Source of the DNA: an uncultured Pelagibacteraceae bacterium
Lineage (GTDB): Bacteria; Pseudomonadota; Alphaproteobacteria; Pelagibacterales; Pelagibacteraceae
DNA length: 64,000 nt
Assembly (NCBI GenBank): GCA_902576375.1
Contig: CACGUZ010000003.1
Span: forward strand, 1-64,000
Reading direction: 5' to 3'
Shown in pieces: positions 43,278-53,232 of the stretch; the stretch's first letter is position 1, and each line of letters opens with the position of its first letter. The position numbers and the translations under genes are program-made. The notes under the pieces are model-generated. The model had not been told where the DNA came from. It saw only the letters and a list, made by a program, of their open reading frames with translations, and did not search any database.

Positions 43278-44578
43278 TAATTCAGTTTAATTATAGCATT
43301 ATCTTTTGCTAAATATAGATTTTGGTTAGAAACAAAAGGGCGTGAAATTTTATCATTATCAATTTTTAATGTTGAAATAGTTTTGCCGGATTTGATATCA
43401 ATCACTAATAATCTTCCTATATTTGTAGATAAATAAATATTTTTAAGGCCAACGATAAAGCCAGTCGGTTGAATATCTTTTCTTTTTTTAGGTTTAAAAT
43501 TATTAAATACGTCAGTAACTTTAATGATATTTCCTGTAATTTTATCTATCACAATTAAATAACCTTCAAGAGAAACTGAAATTATAAAATTTTCCACTTC
43601 GGTAGGTCTTAAGTTTGAATTTACACTATTCTCCCAATTGAAGCTGCCAGATTTGATATCAATGGAAAAAAATTGATTTTTATTGTTTGAGAAAAATAAA
43701 TCTTTATTGTCAGTTATTATATCTGATGTTTCCAATGAAAAAGCAGATTCATATAATACATCACTTTGAGTAGGAAGTTGCCAGATTAGTTCGCCATCAT
43801 TTATTCCCACCGCACTTATATCTCCTAAAGAATTATTAAAGTAAATGACATCTTTTACAATAACCATTGATAATCTTTTTTGAGATCTTATTAATGCTGA
43901 CTCTGTCTGAAAATTCCAAATTTCTTTTCCATTTTTCATAGAGTAACATCTAAGGGTATTAGTAAAATCAATTATAAAAAAACGATCCTTATAAATTTTT
44001 ATTTGTGAATTAAATGGAGCTGAATTATTTTTAGACCAAACCAGATCTCCGTCTTTTAAATTTAACATGTAATATTTTGATAAATTATCAGCAATTATCA
44101 AAAAATTATCATCATTTGCAAACTGTAATATCGGATTAGATTTTTTTTCTGATTTTGTATAATAATTTTTTTTCCATATCAATTTTGATCGCCCATCAAA
44201 TTGCAAAACTGTTCCTTTATCATCGAAAAAAATTATATTGCCTCTATTAAATGAAACTTCAGGTTCAAATTGATAAAAATTTTTAATTTTAGAAAATTTA
44301 TATTTCAAAGATTTCTTTAAAGACCCATCGAAATTTACCCTTCCATCATTGTTGGTAAATTTTTTTGATAAACTGTTTTTTTTGGAATTTTTACTCAAAT
44401 TTAAACTTATGTTAGTATTTAATTCCTGACTTAACGCTGTCGGGTCATCAAAAATTTTTTCAAATTTTTGTTCCTCTATTTTTTTTATTGTTTCCACAGT
44501 CCAAAATTTTGAGTTTTTGTTTAAGGAACAACCAGAAAAAAAAATAATTATCAATAATAATTGAAAAATTTTATTCAC
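43277..44578 (-). CDS. bamB: BamB-like outer-membrane beta-propeller lipoprotein
   Basis: The 433-aa protein has a lipoprotein signal with FFSGCSLN (lipid-modified Cys17) and then repeating blades such as GDLVWSKNNSAPF, GKEIWNFQTESALIRS, GELIWQLPTQSD and GSFNWENSVNS, the PQQ-like W-motifs of an eight-bladed propeller. BamB scaffolds the BAM outer-membrane assembly machine. The 8-bp overlap with the upstream YfgM-like gene reproduces the yfgM-bamB arrangement of other proteobacteria. The gene overlaps the cupin start by 1 bp. Confidence 0.85.
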   Translation of the reverse strand: MNKIFQLLLIIIFFSGCSLNKNSKFWTVETIKKIEEQKFEKIFDDPTALSQELNTNISLNLSKNSKKNSLSKKFTNNDGRVNFDGSLKKSLKYKFSKIKNFYQFEPEVSFNRGNIIFFDDKGTVLQFDGRSKLIWKKNYYTKSEKKSNPILQFANDDNFLIIADNLSKYYMLNLKDGDLVWSKNNSAPFNSQIKIYKDRFFIIDFTNTLRCYSMKNGKEIWNFQTESALIRSQKRLSMVIVKDVIYFNNSLGDISAVGINDGELIWQLPTQSDVLYESAFSLETSDIITDNKDLFFSNNKNQFFSIDIKSGSFNWENSVNSNLRPTEVENFIISVSLEGYLIVIDKITGNIIKVTDVFNNFKPKKRKDIQPTGFIVGLKNIYLSTNIGRLLVIDIKSGKTISTLKIDNDKISRPFVSNQNLYLAKDNAIIKLN

Positions 44579-45215
44579 TTAAATCTCTATTAAGTCTTTT
44601 TCGAGCCTCTAATTGAATTTCTTGATTAGCGTTTTCTAAGTTAATGATTTGATTAAAAAATTCTTTTGATTTTTGCATTTCATTTTTTGAGTAAAAAAAT
44701 TCTGCCATCAGATATAATGCGTGAGATTTCCAAACACTTTCTGATTTTATTACTGGATTTAAAATATTCAATAAATCATTCTCGTTGCTGTCATCTGCAT
44801 TATAAAGCGCTTTTTTATAAATATTTAAATTTTTTATCTCTTTATCCAATGAGGTTTTGTCAATAATAACATCAAATAATTCGTTAATTGTGTTTTTTTC
44901 GCTAATTAATTCATTATCTATTATAAAATATAAAGATAATGGTGAATAAGTTGAATTTTTTTCATTAACTATTTGTATTAAATCTTTAGCTGTTTTTTCC
45001 TTATTACTTTCAGAATAATTTATAGTTATTTTATTAAAAGAGTCTGAAATCTTAATTTTTTTTCTATCCTGATATTCGCCAAAGGCAAAATAACATATTA
45101 AAAGTATAACGATAAAACTTAAGCCTGAAATTATTTTTTTTTTATTGTGGATAAAAAAATTTTTTATTTTTTCATTTCTCGTGTTTGTATTTATTATTGA
45201 TATATCCTCGTCCAT
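44571..45215 (-). CDS. YfgM-like membrane-anchored TPR protein
   Basis: The 214-aa protein has a short cytoplasmic N-terminus, one TM helix (about 30-48, ISGLSFIVILLICYFAF) and helix-pair repeats: SDSFNKITINYSES, SVWKSHALYLMAEFFYSKNEMQKSKEFFNQIIN. This is the DUF2133/YfgM pattern. It lies directly upstream of bamB with an 8-bp overlap. YfgM links the Sec translocon to periplasmic chaperones in E. coli. It begins 2 bp after acnA, so acnA and this unit may share a transcript. Confidence 0.72.
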   Translation of the reverse strand: MDEDISIINTNTRNEKIKNFFIHNKKKIISGLSFIVILLICYFAFGEYQDRKKIKISDSFNKITINYSESNKEKTAKDLIQIVNEKNSTYSPLSLYFIIDNELISEKNTINELFDVIIDKTSLDKEIKNLNIYKKALYNADDSNENDLLNILNPVIKSESVWKSHALYLMAEFFYSKNEMQKSKEFFNQIINLENANQEIQLEARKRLNRDLSE

Positions 45216-45217
45216 AT

Positions 45218-47887
45218 CTAAATCATATTTCTTAAAACATATTGGAGTATTCCACCATTTTTATAGTATTCCAATTCATTTTTGGTATCAATTCTGCATA
45301 GGGTATCTATTATTTTTACATCTCCTGATGCGTACTTAATCTCAACTTTTACCTTATCAGATGGATTAATTCCCTTTTCAATATCTACCACGCTAATTAA
45401 TTCAGAACCTAATAAATTCAGATTTTTTCTGTTCATATTTTCTGTAAATTGTAATGGTAATATTCCCATCCCAATTAAATTTGATCTGTGTATTCTTTCA
45501 AAACTCTCTGCAATTACTACCTTAACACCTAATAATTTAGTCCCTTTTGCAGCCCAATCACGAGAGGAGCCTGTGCCGTATTCTTTACCACCAATCACAA
45601 CTAAATCGGTTCCTCTTTTTTTATACTCCACTACTGCATCATAAACTGACATAACTTTTTCCTCAGGATATAATTTTGTAAAACCACCTTCAGTTCCGGG
45701 AGCCATTTCATTTTTGATTCTTATATTCGCAAATGTACCTCTCATCATTACTTCATGATTTCCACGTCTTGAACCGTATGAATTATAATCCTTTGGAAGA
45801 ATTTGATAATTCATAAAATATTCACCTGTTGGGCTATCTTTTTGAATATTACCAGCAGGAGAAATATGATCTGTAGTAACCATATCTCCTAATATCAATA
45901 ATGGTCTAGCATTTTTAATCTCTTTAAAACCTTCTGGGTCGTCACTAAGATTTTCAAAAAAAGGAGGTTTTTTTACGTAAGTAGAATTTTCATCCCAATT
46001 ATAAATACTACTTTTCTCTGTTTTGATTTCTTGCCATTGTTTTGGTCCCTCAGAAACATTTGAATATCTTTTAACAAACATATCTGCATTAAGTGAAATC
46101 TTCAATGTATCCTCTATTTCTTTATTTGAAGGCCAAATATCTTTTAAAAAGACATCTTTGCCATTTTTGTCTTTTCCAAATGAGTCTTTGATTAAATCAA
46201 ATTCCATATGACCCGCAAGAGCATAAGCTACAACAAGTGGTGGAGAGGCTAGATAATTTGCTTTAATGTGAGGTGAAATTCTACCCTCAAAGTTTCTATT
46301 ACCTGATAAAACAGAGACCGCATATAAATTTTCTTGTTGAATAGCATCAACTATATTTTCTGCTAAAGGTCCTGAATTCCCGATACAAGTTGTACATCCA
46401 TAACCAACCAAATTGAATCCTAATTGATCTAAATATGTATTTAGACCTGCCTTTTCTAAATAATCAGTCACAACTTGAGACCCAGGAGCTAAAGATGTTT
46501 TAACCCATGGTTTAACATCCAATCCTAATTCAACAGCCTTTTTTGCAAGTAGTCCAGCTCCAATAAGAACGTTTGGATTAGAAGTGTTTGTACATGATGT
46601 AATTGCTGCAATTAATATTGAACCATCTTTAATTTCATAATCCGTATCTTTTACCTTAGAAATTTTATAATCATTTTTATCTGTAGCTTCTTTAAAAACT
46701 TTTTTAAAATTGCTTGATGCATCAGTTAAAAGAACTTTATCTTGTGGTCTTTTAGGGCCTGAAATTGTTGGAACTACAGTGGACATATCTAAAGAGATTT
46801 TATCAGTGAATTCGATTTCATCACTTGCCCACAAACCTTGTTCCTTCGCATACTTTTCAACAATCGCGACTGTTTCTTTATCTCTTCCAGAAAATTCTAA
46901 ATATTTTAAAGTTTCTTCATCTATTGGAAAGAATCCGCATGTAGCTCCATACTCTGGTGCCATATTAGCAATTGTTGCTCTGTCTGCTAAAGTTAAATTT
47001 TTTAATCCCTCACCGTAGAATTCAACAAATTTCCCAACTACTCCTTTGTCTCTAAGCATTTTAACAACTGTTAAGACTAAGTCTGTAGCAGTTGTACCCT
47101 CTGGCATTTTTTTTGTAACTTCAAATCCAATGACTTCAGGGATTAACATTGAAATAGGCTGCCCTAACATACCTGCTTCAGCTTCAATTCCACCAACACC
47201 CCATCCTAAAACTGATAAGCCATTGACCATGGTTGTATGACTGTCTGTTCCAACAAGAGTATCAGGGAATAAATATTTTTCTCCTTTGTATTCTTCTGAC
47301 CAAACTACTTTTGATAAATACTCTAAATTAACCTGATGACAGATACCAGTTCCTGGAGGAACAATTCTAAAATTGTTAAAAGCGCTTTGACCCCATTTTA
47401 AAAAGGAATATCTTTCGCCATTTCTTTTAAATTCGATATCTACATTCTTTTCAAATGAATCTTTTTTGGCTGATTGATCAACTTGAACAGAGTGATCAAT
47501 AACTAAATCGACTGCAGATAGTGGGTTAATTGTATTTGGATCTTTATTTTTTTCTTTTACCGCTTCTCTCATAGCAGCTAAATCAGCCACTGCTGGTATC
47601 CCTGTATAATCTTGGAGTAAAACCCTAGCTGGTCTGTAAGCTATTTCAGTTTTTGATTTTTTTGTATCAAGCCAGTTTTTTACTGCTTCTATTTGTTTTT
47701 TATTAACTGATATTTCGTCCTCATACCTAAGTAAATTTTCTAATAAAACTTTTAATGACTTTGGTAATTTTGAAATACCTTCTAAACCATTTAATTCAGC
47801 TTTTTTTAATGAATAATATTTATAATTTTTACCATTAACCTCTAGGTCAGATAAAGATTTGTAAGAATTTTTATTTCCTGGTTTCAT
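45218..47887 (-). CDS. acnA: Aconitate hydratase A
   Basis: The 889-aa enzyme has the AcnA layout. The 4Fe-4S cysteine motifs are [25 protein letters not shown] (about 425-449) and [50 protein letters not shown] fits the active site. The swivel domain at the C-terminus has [49 protein letters not shown]. It interconverts citrate and isocitrate in the TCA cycle. It starts 3 bp after the LysE-like gene. Confidence 0.96.
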   Translation of the reverse strand: [889 protein letters not shown]

Positions 47888-47890
47888 ATC

Positions 47891-48481
47891 TTATATATAA
47901 AATGTAATTATGCTCAAAAGAAGAAACACTGACATAACATAATTAAAGTATTTAATAAATTTCTCATTTGTCGCAAATTTTCTAAGATATTTGCCAACAA
48001 ATGTCCAAAAGGTAATGCTTGATAGAGATACTGCAAAGGCAAATAAAACAACTTGAGTCGCATAATTAAGATAGTTTTCTCCATATTCAACATAAGTAGA
48101 AACTATGATAATTCCAATCAAAACGCCTTTTGGATTTAAAAATTGAAAAATAAAAGTATCTAAAAAAGAAATTGGATTTTCATTTTTTTTCTCATCAGAA
48201 GGTTTTGAGAAACTAATTTTATAGGCTAAGTATACTAAGAATAAACTTCCCAGATATTTCAAAATAGTTTGAATAATCGGAAATATTTTAAAAACATTAA
48301 CCAAGCCAATTGTCAAAGCAAATACCACTGAAGTAAATCCAAAAGTAACTCCAAAAATATGTGGAATTGTTTTTCTTATTCCAAAATTAAAACCTGAATA
48401 AGATGCGACTACGTTATTTGGTCCTGGTGTATAAGCAGCTACAATCCAAAATAGTGCCATAGATAAAAATTCTGGATGCAT
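47891..48481 (-). CDS. LysE-family amino-acid exporter-like protein
   Basis: The 196-aa protein has six TM segments and the LysE/RhtB signature FWIVAAYTPGPNNVVASYSGFNFGIRKTIPHIFGVTFGF with the TPGPN motif, plus QFLNPKGVLIGIIIV. Such proteins export amino acids or derivatives. It is packed 2 bp after csaA and 3 bp before acnA, so it is probably in one transcript with csaA and acnA. Confidence 0.85.
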   Translation of the reverse strand: MHPEFLSMALFWIVAAYTPGPNNVVASYSGFNFGIRKTIPHIFGVTFGFTSVVFALTIGLVNVFKIFPIIQTILKYLGSLFLVYLAYKISFSKPSDEKKNENPISFLDTFIFQFLNPKGVLIGIIIVSTYVEYGENYLNYATQVVLFAFAVSLSSITFWTFVGKYLRKFATNEKFIKYFNYVMSVFLLLSIITFYI

Positions 48482-48483
48482 AT

Positions 48484-48825
48484 TTATGCTATAGGTAAAC
48501 CATTCTCTGCTTTTTGTGAGGGATGTACTAATGTTACCTTTCCTTCAGAGTCTATTGAGCCTAAAAGTAGAAATTGAGATTTTACACCTGCAATATTTTT
48601 TTCTGGAAAATTACAAACACCAATCACCTGTTTACCAACTAAATTTTCCTCATTATAAAAATGAGTAATTTGGGCAGAAGATGTTTTAACACCTATTTCT
48701 TTTCCAAAATCGACTTCAACAACTAAAGATGGTTTTCTAGCTTTTTCATTTTTTTTGACTGAGAGTACTGTCCCAAGTCTAATGTCTATTTTTTCAAATA
48801 TGTCGTATGTAATTTGTTCTTTCAT
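48484..48825 (-). CDS. csaA: CsaA-type tRNA-binding domain protein
   Basis: The 113-aa protein is a single EMAP-II/OB-fold tRNA-binding domain. It shows YDIFEKIDIRLGTVLSVKKNEKARKPSLVVEVDFG, QVIGVCNFPEKNIAGVKSQFLLLG and VTLVHPSQKAENGLPIA. CsaA proteins act as secretion chaperones or tRNA-binding stand-alone domains. Length matches the family exactly. Divergent from argE across 29 bp. Confidence 0.88.
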   Translation of the reverse strand: MKEQITYDIFEKIDIRLGTVLSVKKNEKARKPSLVVEVDFGKEIGVKTSSAQITHFYNEENLVGKQVIGVCNFPEKNIAGVKSQFLLLGSIDSEGKVTLVHPSQKAENGLPIA

Positions 48826-48854
48826 AAATGAGGTATTTATATTAATTATTACTA

Positions 48855-50045
48855 ATGAGTACAGAAGTAAATTTAGATAAATTATACGAAAATTCTATTA
48901 AAATTTTATCTGATTTAATTGGATTTAAAACTATTTCAGGAGAAGATAACAATGATTTAATTAATTATTGTGAGAAATATCTAAATGATTTAGGTGCAAC
49001 TTCATTCAAAACGTTTGATGATGAAAAAAAAAGAGTAAATCTTTTTGCAACAATTAAAGCAAAAAAATCAAATGGAGTTAAACCAATAATTTTATCTGGT
49101 CATACTGATACAGTCCCTGTTTCAAAGAGCTGGAGTACAGATCCTTTCAAAGCAACAATTAAAGAAGATAAACTTTATGGAAGAGGTTCCTGTGACATGA
49201 AAGGCTTTATTGCATGTACTTTAGCGTTTGCTCCAGTTTTTTCTAAAGTTGATCTAAATAGAGATATTCATTTTTCTTTTACTTTTGATGAGGAAACAGC
49301 ATGCTTGGGTGCTCCAATATTAATTAAAGAACTTAAAAAAAGAAATATCCAAGATGGAATTTGTATTGTTGGTGAACCTACAAAAATGAAAATCATAGAT
49401 GCACATAAAGGTTGTTATGAATATACTACTTATTTTGAAGGATTAGCAGGACATAGCTCAATGCCCCACAAAGGTGTTAGTGCCGTTGAATTTGCATCAA
49501 AATATGCAAATAAATTAATCGAGCTTAGGGAAGAATTAAAAAAAAGAGCTCCGAAGGACTCCATATTTGATCCTCCTTTTTCAACATTGCAAGTTGGAGG
49601 AATATTTGGAGGTATAGCTCACAATGTAATAGCTGACAAATGTCGGGTCGAATGGGAGACAAGACCAGTAGTTAAAGAAGATGGTGTTTTTCTAAATCAA
49701 AAAATAGATGAATATGCAAATGAAGTTTTATTACCAGAGATGAGAAAAGTTTTTCCTAATTCAAAGATAACCAAGGAAATAATAGGTGAAGTCACAGGTT
49801 TTGATCGTATAGATAATTCAGAGGCATGTGAATTAGTCTCAAGTTTGACAGGTGATAATTCTAGAGAAGTTGTATCCTTTGGAACTGAAGCTGGATTGTT
49901 TCAAGAAATTGGTATCAGCACAGTTGTTTGCGGACCAGGCTCTATTGAGCAAGCTCACAAAGTTGATGAGTTCATTGAACTTAATGAACTTAAAAAATGT
50001 TTAAAATTTCTTGAAGGAATTAAGAAAAAATCTACTCTTAATTAA
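48855..50045 (+). CDS. argE: Acetylornithine deacetylase (M20 family)
   Basis: The 396-aa metallopeptidase-family enzyme has PIILSGHTDTVPVSKSWSTDPF (first metal histidine), YGRGSCDMKGFIACTLAFA (bridging Asp), FTFDEETACLGAPILI (catalytic Glu pair) and GEPTKMKIIDAHKGCYEY. A late GFDRIDNSEACELVSSLTG and GTEAGLFQEIGISTVVCGPGSIEQAHKVDEFIEL fit ArgE. It deacetylates N-acetylornithine in arginine synthesis; other acyl-amino-acid substrates are possible. Its end overlaps the convergent aldehyde dehydrogenase by 4 bp. Confidence 0.86.
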   Translation: MSTEVNLDKLYENSIKILSDLIGFKTISGEDNNDLINYCEKYLNDLGATSFKTFDDEKKRVNLFATIKAKKSNGVKPIILSGHTDTVPVSKSWSTDPFKATIKEDKLYGRGSCDMKGFIACTLAFAPVFSKVDLNRDIHFSFTFDEETACLGAPILIKELKKRNIQDGICIVGEPTKMKIIDAHKGCYEYTTYFEGLAGHSSMPHKGVSAVEFASKYANKLIELREELKKRAPKDSIFDPPFSTLQVGGIFGGIAHNVIADKCRVEWETRPVVKEDGVFLNQKIDEYANEVLLPEMRKVFPNSKITKEIIGEVTGFDRIDNSEACELVSSLTGDNSREVVSFGTEAGLFQEIGISTVVCGPGSIEQAHKVDEFIELNELKKCLKFLEGIKKKSTLN

Positions 50046-51475
50046 CTCCACCCACCTACAGATTTAACCTCTAGAAACTCTTCTAGACCATGTTCACCAG
50101 CTTCTCTACCAATCCCCGAATGTTTAAATCCACCAAAAGGCGCATCAACAGCAATACCAGCACCATTAACATCAACCATCCCTGATCTAAGTTTTCTAGC
50201 AACTCTCTTTACTTTTTCTTTATCTTTGGTTTGAATGTAGTTTGTTAATCCGTAGGGAGTATCGTTTGCAATTTTAATAGCTTCTTCCTCCGTTTCAAAA
50301 GGCATTACAGATAAAACTGGACCAAATATTTCTGTTCTTGCTATTTCCATTTTGTTATTAACATCAGCAAATACAGTAGGCTTTACAAAATAACCTTTTT
50401 CTAATCCATCTGGTTTGCCAGGGCCTCCAGCTATTAATTTAGCCCCCTCATCAATACCCTTCTTGATTAAAGTTTGTATCTTGTTGTATTGAGTTTCAGA
50501 AATAACTGGGCCAATATGCTCTCCCTCTTTTTTTGGATCACCAACCTCGAAATTTTCTGTATACTTCTTTAATCTTTCCACAGCTTCATTATACATTGAT
50601 TTTTCAACTAGCATTCTTGTGGGTGCATTACATGACTGGCCTGAGTTTCTGAAACATCTCAAAGCACCTCTTTCTATTGCATCTGGATCAGCATCTTTAA
50701 ATATTATATTTGCACCTTTACCACCAAGTTCTAAACTTACTCTTTTAAAATCTTTCGCAGCATTTTGGGAAATTAATGCTCCTGCTCTAGTTGATCCGGT
50801 AAATGAAATCATATTAACGTCAGGATGACTTGTTAATGCATCGCCAGTTGTTGCTCCATCACCATTAACTAGATTAAACACACCTGCTGGAATTTTAGAC
50901 TCATCAATAAGCTCAGCTAATATCATTGAAGATAACGGAGCTAGTTCAGATGGTTTTAAAACCATAGTGCAGCCAGATGCTATTGCAGGCATTACTTTTA
51001 AACAAACCTGATTCATTGGCCAATTCCACGGTGTGATTAATGCACATACGCCTTTTGGTTCGTAAATAAGTCTTTGGTTAGGCGCATGTTCTCCTAATGG
51101 TTTTTCAAATTCAAAATTTTTTAAATATCTTATAAATGATTTTAAATGTGCAGCACCTGTGCCAGCTTGAAGTTTTGTTGCAAAATCTTTTGGTGCTCCC
51201 ATCTCTATCGTAATTGCATTTGCGATGTCAGCCCATCTTTTCTTATAATTTTCGTAAAGTTTTTCTAATAATTTTATTCTCTCCTCTTTTGATGAAAACG
51301 CCCACGAATTGTAAGCTTTTTTGGCAGCATTCACGGCATCGTTTACATCATCTTTGTTGCCTAGTGTTATAACTGCACAATTTTCTTCTGTTGCAGGATC
51401 AATTACCTTGATTTCTTCTTTACTTTTTGGTGTTACCCATTTGCCGTTGATATAAAAATTTTTTTTATTTTCCAT
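50042..51475 (-). CDS. Aldehyde dehydrogenase family protein
   Basis: The 477-aa enzyme has the NAD-binding fold and the catalytic residues: VSLELGGKGANIIFKDAD (Glu) and CFRNSGQSCNAPTRMLVEK (Cys). PWNWPMNQVCLKVMPAIASGCTMVLKPSELAP and EIFGPVLSVMPFETEEEAI are further markers. It oxidises an unidentified aldehyde to an acid. It is 20 bp downstream of the agmatinase-family gene, so the two are probably co-transcribed and the aldehyde may come from a guanidino or polyamine compound. Confidence 0.88.
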   Translation of the reverse strand: MENKKNFYINGKWVTPKSKEEIKVIDPATEENCAVITLGNKDDVNDAVNAAKKAYNSWAFSSKEERIKLLEKLYENYKKRWADIANAITIEMGAPKDFATKLQAGTGAAHLKSFIRYLKNFEFEKPLGEHAPNQRLIYEPKGVCALITPWNWPMNQVCLKVMPAIASGCTMVLKPSELAPLSSMILAELIDESKIPAGVFNLVNGDGATTGDALTSHPDVNMISFTGSTRAGALISQNAAKDFKRVSLELGGKGANIIFKDADPDAIERGALRCFRNSGQSCNAPTRMLVEKSMYNEAVERLKKYTENFEVGDPKKEGEHIGPVISETQYNKIQTLIKKGIDEGAKLIAGGPGKPDGLEKGYFVKPTVFADVNNKMEIARTEIFGPVLSVMPFETEEEAIKIANDTPYGLTNYIQTKDKEKVKRVARKLRSGMVDVNGAGIAVDAPFGGFKHSGIGREAGEHGLEEFLEVKSVGGWS

Positions 51476-51495
51476 TGAATATTCCTAACCTTTCT

Positions 51496-52455
51496 TTACT
51501 TTTTTGCAAATAGATTTGTTAACTCATAAACTATAGTAGCAGCTGCAAGTGATGTTACCTCAGCATGATCATAAGCAGGTGATACCTCAACAACATCTGC
51601 AGAGATTAAATTCATACCAGACAAGCCTCTAATAACATTAACCATTTCTCTAGTGGTCATGCCAGCTATTTCTGGTGTACCAGTGCCAGGTGCAAAAGCA
51701 GGATCTAAAACATCAATATCAATTGATAAATACAATGGATTATCTCCTACTCTTTTTTTTATTCTTTCAGCAATTTTATCAGTGCCTTCAGTTTGAAACT
51801 CATCACAATGAATTATCTTAAATCCAAAGCTTTCATCATTTTTTAGATCTTCTCTACTATACAACGGACCTCTGATACCAACATGCATTGAAGCATCATC
51901 CATAAATAGATTTTCTTCACGTGCTCTTCTAAAAGGTGTTCCATGAGTATAAGGCGCACCAAAATAAGTGTCCCAAGTATCAAGATGAGCATCAAAATGA
52001 ACTAAAGCAACAGGACCATTGTTAATCTTATTTACTGCTTTTAATAAAGGAAACGCAATTGTATGATCTCCACCTAAACTAATTATACCACCAGTTTTTT
52101 TAAGAAGATCCAAGGCTCCCTCCTCAATTTGCTTAATTGCTTCATCTATATTAAATGGATTGCAAGTAATATCACCAGCATCAGCAACTTGTTGAACTTT
52201 AAAGGGTTCCACATCATAATTTGGATGATAATTTGTTCTTAAATGTCTTGAAGCTTGTCTAATACTTTGTGGACCAAATCTTGCTCCAGGTCTGTAACTA
52301 GTGCCTGCATCGAATGGTATTCCGACTATTGCAACATCGCAATACTCAACATCTCTTAATTCTGGTAGTCTAGCAAAAGTTGATGGGCCAGCAAATCTTG
52401 GAACCTTGGTGCCACTTACTGGTTGAATGGGTTCTTTGCTTCTTTTTTTTTTCAT
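51496..52455 (-). CDS. speB: Agmatinase/ureohydrolase-family protein
   Basis: The 319-aa enzyme carries the three manganese motifs of the arginase superfamily: GGDHTIAFPLL, HFDAHLDTWD and SIDIDVLDPAFAPGTGTPE. The region FDAGTSYRPGARFGPQSIR fits agmatinases. It hydrolyses a guanidino compound to urea and an amine; agmatine to putrescine is the default, guanidinobutyrate an alternative. The ATG at 52455 is preferred over a TTG at 52482. It is transcribed with the downstream aldehyde dehydrogenase. Polyamine-type ABC genes lie 4 kb away. Confidence 0.83.
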   Translation of the reverse strand: MKKKRSKEPIQPVSGTKVPRFAGPSTFARLPELRDVEYCDVAIVGIPFDAGTSYRPGARFGPQSIRQASRHLRTNYHPNYDVEPFKVQQVADAGDITCNPFNIDEAIKQIEEGALDLLKKTGGIISLGGDHTIAFPLLKAVNKINNGPVALVHFDAHLDTWDTYFGAPYTHGTPFRRAREENLFMDDASMHVGIRGPLYSREDLKNDESFGFKIIHCDEFQTEGTDKIAERIKKRVGDNPLYLSIDIDVLDPAFAPGTGTPEIAGMTTREMVNVIRGLSGMNLISADVVEVSPAYDHAEVTSLAAATIVYELTNLFAKK

Positions 52456-52509
52456 TACAAAAACTCTATCACATTCTAACAAATTGGAATATCTTCAATA
52501 ATACTAATT

Positions 52510-53232
52510 ATGAAATTATTAAAGCTCATTTTATTGTATTTATTTTTAATTACACCAACCCAAGCAGATACAATTTACGAATTAATAAAAATTCCAAACC
52601 TCGAGATTTATAATCTTAAAACTGAAAACAAATTAAGATACTTGAATGCTAAACAAGCATTTACAATAGGTGTTGATAATAATATCAATTGTTTCAAGTC
52701 ATCAAAACAAGATCTAGATAAAAAATATAAGATTATTGAAAAAAATCTTAATAGATATTCTCAAAACTTTTTAAAAAAAATAAATTTAAAATACATTGTT
52801 ATGTGTGAAGACTTATCGATCTCAGGTATCAATACTGCTGGGATACCTGATAATGTAATGAAAACTTTAATTGTAGATATTAAATTTAATGATAGATATT
52901 TTGAAAGAGTGTTACATCATGAAGTGTTCCACATAATTAATGATAGTTTCAAAGATATATTTAACCAACAAATTTGGTCTAGTTTCAATCCTAAGGAGTT
53001 CAATTATGCAGAATGTTCGACATGTACTAAAAAAATAGGATTAGAAACATATTCTAAAACAGCTGGGTTTATTACTGAATACTCTCGATCCACCGCATCT
53101 GAGGATATGGCTGAGGTATTTTCTCATTTAATGCATGGGAATTTACCTGCAACGGTTGATCCTATTCTTCAAAAAAAGATTGAATTCATCAAAAAAGGAC
53201 TCCTAAAAATAGATGAAAATTTTATTTTATGA
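52510..53232 (+). CDS. Secreted putative zinc metallopeptidase (HEVFH)
   Basis: The 240-aa protein has a signal peptide ending TPTQA (residue 19) and the HExxH zinc motif HEVFH at residues 137-141. A later EDMAE (198-202) could supply the third ligand, as in gluzincin-type peptidases. Two paired cysteines (CSTC, 169-172) lie between. I recognise no named family, but resemblance to putative zinc-dependent peptidases is clear. It overlaps the cyclophilin gene by 4 bp, suggesting joint work on periplasmic proteins. Confidence 0.68.
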   Translation: MKLLKLILLYLFLITPTQADTIYELIKIPNLEIYNLKTENKLRYLNAKQAFTIGVDNNINCFKSSKQDLDKKYKIIEKNLNRYSQNFLKKINLKYIVMCEDLSISGINTAGIPDNVMKTLIVDIKFNDRYFERVLHHEVFHIINDSFKDIFNQQIWSSFNPKEFNYAECSTCTKKIGLETYSKTAGFITEYSRSTASEDMAEVFSHLMHGNLPATVDPILQKKIEFIKKGLLKIDENFIL

